Shown here piece by piece: positions 15,621 to 20,767 of a stretch of 20,767 nucleotides of DNA. The notes under the pieces were generated by a model that saw nothing but the letters and a program-made list of their open reading frames with translations, ran no database searches and had not been told where the DNA came from. The first letter of the stretch is position 1. Each line of letters begins with the position of its first letter. The DNA is taken from positions 1-20,767 of the forward strand of contig CACGGY010000012.1 in NCBI GenBank assembly GCA_902572675.1, written 5' to 3'. The position numbers and the translations under genes were made by a program. Source of the DNA: an uncultured Prochlorococcus sp. GTDB lineage: Bacteria > Cyanobacteriota > Cyanobacteriia > PCC-6307 > Cyanobiaceae.

Positions 15621-17129
15621 ATGAGAAAGTCCGAAGTCGTTGTTGTTGGGGCTGGCATAGCAGGACTAACTTCTGCAGCAATTTTATCAAAACAAGGCTT
15701 ATCAGTGACTTTAATCGAATCTCATACTCAATCAGGGGGATGTGCCGGTACTTTTAAAAGAAAGAATTATATATTTGATGTTGGGGCAACTCAGGTTGCT
15801 GGTTTAGAAAAAGGAGGAATACATTCAAGAATTTTTGATTTTTTAGATATTCCATCGCCAGATGCAACAATTTTAGATCCTGCTTGTATTGTTGATTTAA
15901 AAGATGGCGGTAAGCCTATATCTATTTGGTATAAAAAAAGTAAATGGATAGCTGAACAAGAAATGCAGTTTCCTGGAAGTCAAAGATTTTGGAAACTTTG
16001 CGCCCTTATACATCAAAGTAATTGGATTTTTGCTAATAATAATCCTGTATTGCCAATAAATAATTTTTGGGATTTTTCTCAACTTCTTAAAGCACTAGTA
16101 CCTTCCAATCTTGTCACAGGTATTTTACTTAAATCTACTATTTTTGATTTACTACGGATATGTGGACTATCCAAGAGTGAGCGCTTGATTAAATTCTTAA
16201 ATCTTCAACTAAAACTTTATTCTCAAGAGGACGTTTATAATACTGCCGCATTATATGGATCTACCGTTCTTCAGATGTGTCAACAGCCTCATGGGCTTTG
16301 GCATCTTAAAAATTCTATGCAGTCTTTAAGTGAATCATTAGAAAGTTCATTGATTAAAACTGGAGTAAATCTAATTTTTGGCCAAGAAGTTAACTCTATA
16401 AGTTTTGATGATTTAACTATGTGTTGGAAAATATCTGCAAAATCGAAAAAAAATGCTTATGTTTATCAGGCAAAAGATTTGATTTATACAGCTCCCCCTC
16501 AATCTTTACTGAGACATTTGAAGAAACCCCTAAATCGAAAACAAAATTATAAAAATCGACTTAGAAATTTGCCTGCTCCGAGTGGAGCAATAGTTTTTTA
16601 TTCTGCATTAAAAAAAGAGCATATTAAAAAAAATATTTCTTCCAATCATTATCAATTTGTTTCTCATGAATTTGGTTCGTTATTTGTATCAATTAGCGAA
16701 GATGGTGATGGTAGAGCACCAAAAGGTGAGGTTACTTTAATAGCAAGTATTTTTACTCAGACAAAAGATTGGTTTAAATTAGACAAAGAAAATTACTTAA
16801 AGAGGAAAAAGGATTTCCTAAAAAAAATAACTCTTGAATTGGAAAGTCATTTTGATATTCTTTCTGAAAATTGGCTACATAGGGAATTAGCAACTCCATT
16901 AGGATTTGAAAAATGGACAAATAGACCTAACGGAATGGTCGGCGGGCTTGGTCAAAATCCTGATATATTCGGTTTATTTGGATTATCAAGTAGAACTCCT
17001 TTTGAAGGATTATGGCTATGTGGAGATTCGATTTATCCAGGCGAGGGAACTGCAGGTGTTAGTCAGTCTGCATTAATGGTTTCAAGGCAAATTTTAGCTA
17101 CCAAAGGTATAGAAAATTTTAGTTTATAA
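15621..17129 (+). CDS. crtD: CrtD-like carotenoid desaturase/isomerase family FAD oxidoreductase
   Basis: 502-residue flavoprotein of the phytoene desaturase/CRTISO superfamily. The N-terminal dinucleotide fold has GAGIAG at residues 10-15 and ends in ESHTQSGG. The C-terminal FAD motif reads LWLCGDSIYPGEGTAGVSQSA. Segments such as FDVGATQVAGLEKGGIHSRIF and FPGSQRFWKL resemble cyanobacterial CrtD (C-3',4' desaturase) more than CrtH (cis-trans carotene isomerase). In other cyanobacteria CrtD acts in myxoxanthophyll synthesis. Marine Prochlorococcus is not known for that pigment, so the substrate here is uncertain. A weak GATAAT (15602-15607) lies within the opposite-strand FN3K gene. The last 11 bases overlap the tail of tyrA. 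Confidence 0.75.
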   Translation: MRKSEVVVVGAGIAGLTSAAILSKQGLSVTLIESHTQSGGCAGTFKRKNYIFDVGATQVAGLEKGGIHSRIFDFLDIPSPDATILDPACIVDLKDGGKPISIWYKKSKWIAEQEMQFPGSQRFWKLCALIHQSNWIFANNNPVLPINNFWDFSQLLKALVPSNLVTGILLKSTIFDLLRICGLSKSERLIKFLNLQLKLYSQEDVYNTAALYGSTVLQMCQQPHGLWHLKNSMQSLSESLESSLIKTGVNLIFGQEVNSISFDDLTMCWKISAKSKKNAYVYQAKDLIYTAPPQSLLRHLKKPLNRKQNYKNRLRNLPAPSGAIVFYSALKKEHIKKNISSNHYQFVSHEFGSLFVSISEDGDGRAPKGEVTLIASIFTQTKDWFKLDKENYLKRKKDFLKKITLELESHFDILSENWLHRELATPLGFEKWTNRPNGMVGGLGQNPDIFGLFGLSSRTPFEGLWLCGDSIYPGEGTAGVSQSALMVSRQILATKGIENFSL

Positions 17130-17958
17130 AATTTTGTCTGATTTCTTTTGCTTCGGCAAGTTTTTTAGAAAGTAAATTCCAATTTTTCTCTTTAATAAGA
17201 GATTCAAGTATATGCAGCTTATTTTTAAAATTATTTATGGCATTTAATACATTAATCTGATTATTAATAGCTAAATCTAAACCTAGTTGTTCATTGCAGC
17301 TTCCAACTCTTGATGTGTCAGCAAATCCTGTAGCGGCCAGCTTTTGTGAAAGATCTAATAAAGATTGATTATTTTTTGTATGCGCAGTTTCAATCAGGGC
17401 AGAAGCTAAAAATATAGGTAAATGAGAAATTAGAGATACTGCTTCATCATGCTCTTTTGGTGAAGCTTGGCAAATTTCACAATCCATAGATTTTATTAGC
17501 TCTAAAATAGTTCTGACTGCATAAAAGTCACTATTTTGTGTAGGGGTAATAATCCATTTTGCGTTTTTGAAAAGATCTTCAAAACCTGAATTTACTCCTT
17601 TGTTTTCTGTTCCTGCCATTGGATGAGATCCAATAAATAGAGGATGTAACTTTTCCCATGTATTTACAATTGGTTCTTTAACAGAGCCTACATCAGTTAA
17701 TATTGCTTCTTTGGGTATTGATGTTACTAATCGTTGAGATGGATTGATCAAATCATTGATAGGCAATGCTAAGATTATTAGCTCACATTTTTTTAATAAG
17801 CCCAGATCACAGCTAACAAAATTTGCAAGCTTTTTCTCTATAGCTTTTTTTTCATTAAATTCATTATTTGTTATTCCATAAATTGTATGGTTTAGACTTT
17901 GGAGTTTTAATCCTAAAGAACCTCCAATTAAACCTAATCCTACTATTCCAATTTTCAT
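17119..17958 (-). CDS. tyrA: Arogenate/prephenate dehydrogenase (TyrA)
   Basis: Oxidative decarboxylation in tyrosine synthesis. Characterised cyanobacterial TyrA proteins mainly use arogenate and NADP. The 279-residue protein begins with the nucleotide fold MKIGIVGLGLIGGSLG. The end of strand 2 reads GITNNE with no acidic residue directly after the strand, consistent with NADP rather than NAD. SHPMAGTENKG carries His112, at the position of the catalytic histidine in the family. The C-terminal helical dimerisation region includes SLISHLPIFLASALIE and FADTSRVGS. There is no chorismate mutase or ACT domain. The gene is convergent with crtD, with tail overlap of 11 bp, and divergent from the helicase-like gene. 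A TATAAC on the minus strand (17981-17986) is a weak -10 candidate. Confidence 0.93.
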   Translation of the reverse strand: MKIGIVGLGLIGGSLGLKLQSLNHTIYGITNNEFNEKKAIEKKLANFVSCDLGLLKKCELIILALPINDLINPSQRLVTSIPKEAILTDVGSVKEPIVNTWEKLHPLFIGSHPMAGTENKGVNSGFEDLFKNAKWIITPTQNSDFYAVRTILELIKSMDCEICQASPKEHDEAVSLISHLPIFLASALIETAHTKNNQSLLDLSQKLAATGFADTSRVGSCNEQLGLDLAINNQINVLNAINNFKNKLHILESLIKEKNWNLLSKKLAEAKEIRQNFIN

Positions 17959-18053
17959 AGATTGATTAACTCAAGACCCTGTTATATTGATACCAATTTT
18001 TTGTATATTAGGTTCATGAATCTTGTTTGTATTTGATATTTAATTAATTATAA

Positions 18054-19502
18054 ATGCTTGAAATTTTAAGTCATCAATATTTGAAAAATTTTTTGAGAGA
18101 TCAAAGTATTAATTGGAATCACATATATTCTTTTGGTAGAATTATTTCCAAATGTATTGAAAATGATTCTACATATTTAGTTAATTCAGAAATTTTCTCT
18201 AGCTATGATTGGTTACCTCCAATTTTAATTTCTCTATTTTTAAAAGAAGAGGATTCAACTTTTATTTTATCTGAAGAAAAAATTCAATTTATAAGACAAA
18301 TTCAGATTCATTCATTCAAAAATCTAGGCTTTAATTTTATTTTTAAAAATGATCAATTTATTTTCGCAAAGCATCATGTTCGGTTGATAACTATACGAGA
18401 TTTACTTAATGATCCAAATTTTCTTAATCTTAGAAATCATCGAGTAGTTTATTCTGGTGTTGAGAATATAAAACAAGATTTAAAAAATCATTTTAGGATT
18501 TCATTATTTAAAAACGATTGGACAAGAAATTTAAAAGAATTTGAATTAATCAATAAAGAATTTATAAAAGTATATGATTCGCTGAAGAAAAAGTTCTTCT
18601 TGAGAAAAGTCTTAGGAAATAGTTATATCAATTTAGACGACAAAGAAATTTGTTATTTTTCAAATTTTTTTCATGAAAATTCATTTTTTTCTGATAAGTT
18701 TTTGAGCGTTAACAGAGCATTATCTCAAGGTTGGGCTTGCTGGGTAAAATTAAATAATACAAATTTAGACTGGAATTTGTATTTGCAACCAATAGATGAA
18801 CTTTCTCTAATTAAGAAATTTTTTTCGAATAACAAATTTGTGTTTTTATCCGCACTGAGAAGAGATAATTTTTTCCAAATCTATCTTAAAAAACACAGTT
18901 TAGATATTGATTTGGTTATTAATTTTAAAAGTAATTTTGAAGAGAAAAAGATTTCATTATATTTACCCTCAAAACAGTTGCTTCCTAATAATCCGCTTTT
19001 TAATAATTCAATCTTGGACAAATGCAAAAAGTTAGTACTTTTCAGAAAGGGTTTAACTTTAATTTTGTCTGACGATATTGATTTAAAAACTAACATTGCT
19101 ACAGAATTAGCTTCTAAGTACGGGAAGAGGGTATTGCTAGAGGAAATTCCCTCTTTTAAAAATGAAATTCTTTGCTCTAGTTTTGATTGGTGGATTATGA
19201 ATTCTTATTTAATTCAAATTCCAGAACAAATTATTATTCCTTTACTTCCTATTCCGAATATGTCAGAACCTATTAATGTAATTACAGTATCTCATAAAAA
19301 AAAGCTTTCTCAAGATTGGTTTAGAGACTTCTTTCTTCCTCAAGCCAGAATAAAACTTGAAAGATCTATTTCTCCATTAAGAAGAAATTCAGGGAAGTTA
19401 ATAATCTTAGATGGAAGAGCAAATAAAAGAAACTGGGGAAGATTACTTTTGCAAAACATTCAACCCTCAAAACAAATTAACTATGTGCTACCTTTTGATT
19501 AA
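18054..19502 (+). CDS. Degenerate DinG/XPD-like helicase homologue
   Basis: 482 residues, rich in Phe, Ile, Lys and Asn. The best recognisable region is the C-terminus: WFRDFFLPQARIKLERSIS, then PLRRNSGKLIILDGRANKRNWGRLLLQNI. It parallels the DinG/XPD C-terminal domain (P.A..RL.QG.GRLIR..D.G...ILD.R....YG...L). The motif VI GR is replaced by SPLRR. No Walker A GKT/S loop and no DEAH box appear in the N-terminal half, and no four-cysteine Fe-S set is present. It is therefore probably inactive as an ATP-driven helicase, but an intact 482-codon frame argues for a retained role. It starts 95 bp from the divergent tyrA. The assignment rests on the C-terminus alone. Confidence 0.5.
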   Translation: MLEILSHQYLKNFLRDQSINWNHIYSFGRIISKCIENDSTYLVNSEIFSSYDWLPPILISLFLKEEDSTFILSEEKIQFIRQIQIHSFKNLGFNFIFKNDQFIFAKHHVRLITIRDLLNDPNFLNLRNHRVVYSGVENIKQDLKNHFRISLFKNDWTRNLKEFELINKEFIKVYDSLKKKFFLRKVLGNSYINLDDKEICYFSNFFHENSFFSDKFLSVNRALSQGWACWVKLNNTNLDWNLYLQPIDELSLIKKFFSNNKFVFLSALRRDNFFQIYLKKHSLDIDLVINFKSNFEEKKISLYLPSKQLLPNNPLFNNSILDKCKKLVLFRKGLTLILSDDIDLKTNIATELASKYGKRVLLEEIPSFKNEILCSSFDWWIMNSYLIQIPEQIIIPLLPIPNMSEPINVITVSHKKKLSQDWFRDFFLPQARIKLERSISPLRRNSGKLIILDGRANKRNWGRLLLQNIQPSKQINYVLPFD

Positions 19503-19531
19503 CTTATGATTTTATAAATAACTAAATAAAT

Positions 19532-19777
19532 ATGGGAGAAGCAAAAAGACGTAAAACACTTGGGTTACCTCCAAAACAAAATAATATTAAAAATAAGTTT
19601 GATGAGTCTCCAAGATTATTTGAATGGCTTCCTTTTACGATCAATCAAAGAGATAACCTAATTAAACTTAGTATTAAGGCCAGTTGGTTTGGAATCGGAG
19701 GGTTAGTAATCTTATGGATTGTAGTGAGATTTATAGGACCTGCTGCTGGGTGGTGGACTTTGGCTGATTCTTTATAA
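19532..19777 (+). CDS. DUF2839 family small membrane protein
   Basis: 81-residue protein of unknown function conserved in cyanobacteria. It begins with the basic MGEAKRRKTLGLPP motif. SPRLFEWLPFT follows, then one transmembrane helix (about residues 53-70, FGIGGLVILWIVVRFIG), and it ends in GPAAGWWTLADSL. These are the characteristic DUF2839 features. The basic N-terminus suggests a cytoplasmic N-in orientation. The gene lies 29 bp after the helicase-like gene on the same strand, so the two may be co-transcribed. Its stop is 2 bp from the stop of converging recA. No function can be inferred from the sequence. Confidence 0.85.
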   Translation: MGEAKRRKTLGLPPKQNNIKNKFDESPRLFEWLPFTINQRDNLIKLSIKASWFGIGGLVILWIVVRFIGPAAGWWTLADSL

Positions 19778-19779
19778 CT

Positions 19780-20767
19780 CTAAGCTACTGTTTTTATATC
19801 ATTAACAGCGATAGTATTAGTAGGATTGCTATTTAATGCTTTCATTGAATTAGAACTGACTTCAGTACCTTCTGTTAATTTCTCTTTAACCATTGATTCT
19901 ACTTTATGCCTGATTTCTAAGTTTTGATCAAGCCAAATAATTGTATTATCTCTTCCTTGTCCAATATTTTCTCCTTCGTAACTATACCAAGCACCTCTCC
20001 TAATTATAATATTAGTCTCTTCTGCTAAATCTAATAAACATCCTGTTGTACTAATACCTTTTCCGAATAGAATATCAAACTCTGCAATTCTAAATGGTGG
20101 TGCAACTTTGTTTTTCGCTACTTTTACTTTTGCTCGGATGCCATATTCTTCAGTACCTCTTTTGAGAGTTTGAATTCTTCTGATATCAAGCCTCACTGAG
20201 GCATAAAATTTTAATGCATTTCCTCCTGTGGTTGTTTCTGGATTGCCGTATGTGACGCCAATTTTTAGGCGTAATTGATTCAGGAATATTACCGTACATC
20301 CCGATTTACCAATATTTCCTGTTATTTTCCTCATTGCTTGACTCATTAGCCTTGCTTGGCTTCCAATTACGTGATCTCCCATCTCTCCTTCTATCTCAGC
20401 TCTTGGAGTTAGTGCCGCGACCGAGTCAACAACTACAAGATCTACCGCACTCGATCTTATAAGTTGGTCAACTATTTCTAGAGCCATTTCACCTGTATCT
20501 GGTTGTGAAACTAACAAATTTTCAACATCAACTCCTAAAGAGGCTGCATAAACTGGATCGAGTGCATGCTCAGCGTCTACAAATGCAGCTACCCCTCCAT
20601 TTTTTTGGACTTCTGCAATAGCGTGAAGCGTTAATGTAGTTTTTCCTGAACTTTCTGGTCCGTAAACTTCTACTACTCTTCCTTTTGGATAGCCTCCTCC
20701 TAATGCTAAATCTAAGGTGAGTGCTCCAGTAGATATTGTTTCTACTTTCATTCTTGAAGCGTCACCA
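19780..20767 (-). CDS. recA: Recombinase RecA (5' end beyond window)
   Basis: Strand-exchange recombinase and SOS coprotease. The frame continues through the right edge: the residues before Met-Lys-Val-Glu read GDASR, as in the conserved RecA segment GDASRMKVETISTG. The ATG at 20751 is therefore internal and the first few dozen residues are missing. Walker A is GPESSGKTT, followed by FVDAEHALD. VVVDSVAALTPRAEIEGEMGD leads into loop L1, and GNPETTTGGNALKFYASVRLDIRR forms the loop L2 region. The C-terminal tail is long and Ser/Asn-rich and ends in DIKTVA. Whether a LexA box exists upstream cannot be seen. It is convergent with the DUF2839 gene, leaving 2 bp for any terminator. Confidence 0.97.
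   Translation of the reverse strand, partial: GDASRMKVETISTGALTLDLALGGGYPKGRVVEVYGPESSGKTTLTLHAIAEVQKNGGVAAFVDAEHALDPVYAASLGVDVENLLVSQPDTGEMALEIVDQLIRSSAVDLVVVDSVAALTPRAEIEGEMGDHVIGSQARLMSQAMRKITGNIGKSGCTVIFLNQLRLKIGVTYGNPETTTGGNALKFYASVRLDIRRIQTLKRGTEEYGIRAKVKVAKNKVAPPFRIAEFDILFGKGISTTGCLLDLAEETNIIIRRGAWYSYEGENIGQGRDNTIIWLDQNLEIRHKVESMVKEKLTEGTEVSSNSMKALNSNPTNTIAVNDIKTVA

Noticed and set aside
15616..15690. Longer N-terminus for the FN3K-like kinase
   Set aside because: The extension is antisense to the dinucleotide-binding start of crtD, and family members begin close to the shorter start.
1..20767. Mobile elements, CRISPR arrays, prophage, toxin-antitoxin or defence systems
   Set aside because: No transposase, direct-repeat array, integrase, phage structural or known defence protein was seen. 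Gene content and composition are uniform.

Overview
The window is a dense, low-GC, co-linear stretch of ordinary bacterial chromosome. PsaD (photosystem I), cyanobacterial-type GshA, PEP carboxylase, a stand-alone CAAD/CURT1 thylakoid protein, a CrtD-type carotenoid enzyme, TyrA and a DUF2839 protein point to a cyanobacterium. The low GC, very short intergenic spaces and compact gene set fit a high-light-type marine Prochlorococcus. That assignment rests on protein resemblance and composition only; no database was searched.

Layout: 1-4471 runs on the + strand: the 3' part of rodA, a histidine-kinase-like gene overlapping its stop, psaD, and trpE. gshA abuts trpE (4472-5590), followed by ppc (5644-8613) and a small GNAT-like gene 3 bp after it. 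A minus-strand tRNA-Arg(CCG) lies at 9074-9147. recF and speD follow on +, larE on -, and a tandem-duplicated CobO/CobA-like gene on +. A MoeB/ThiF-rhodanese gene on - is followed by a 285-bp non-coding region (14080-14364), the largest in the window, leading to the CAAD gene. An FN3K-like kinase (-) and a CrtD-like gene (+) start only 5 bp apart. tyrA (-) overlaps crtD tail to tail, then come a degenerate DinG-like helicase and DUF2839 (+), and recA (-), which runs off the right edge.

Most genes are housekeeping: photosynthesis and thylakoid shape (psaD, CAAD, crtD), anaplerotic carbon fixation (ppc), aromatic amino acids (trpE, tyrA), glutathione (gshA), polyamines (speD), cofactors and sulfur transfer (cobO-like, moeB-like, larE), DNA repair (recF, recA, helicase-like) and wall elongation (rodA). 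I see no mobile element, CRISPR array, phage gene or defence island.

The most interesting signals are proteins that keep a family fold but have lost catalytic motifs: the DinG-like protein without Walker A, a histidine kinase without a recognisable ATP lid, a GNAT with an eroded acetyl-CoA loop, and a MoeB-like protein without zinc cysteines. Others are the duplicated CobO-like protein, an orphan three-cysteine LarE, and a possibly structured leader before the CAAD gene. I did not find a convincing new multi-gene system.
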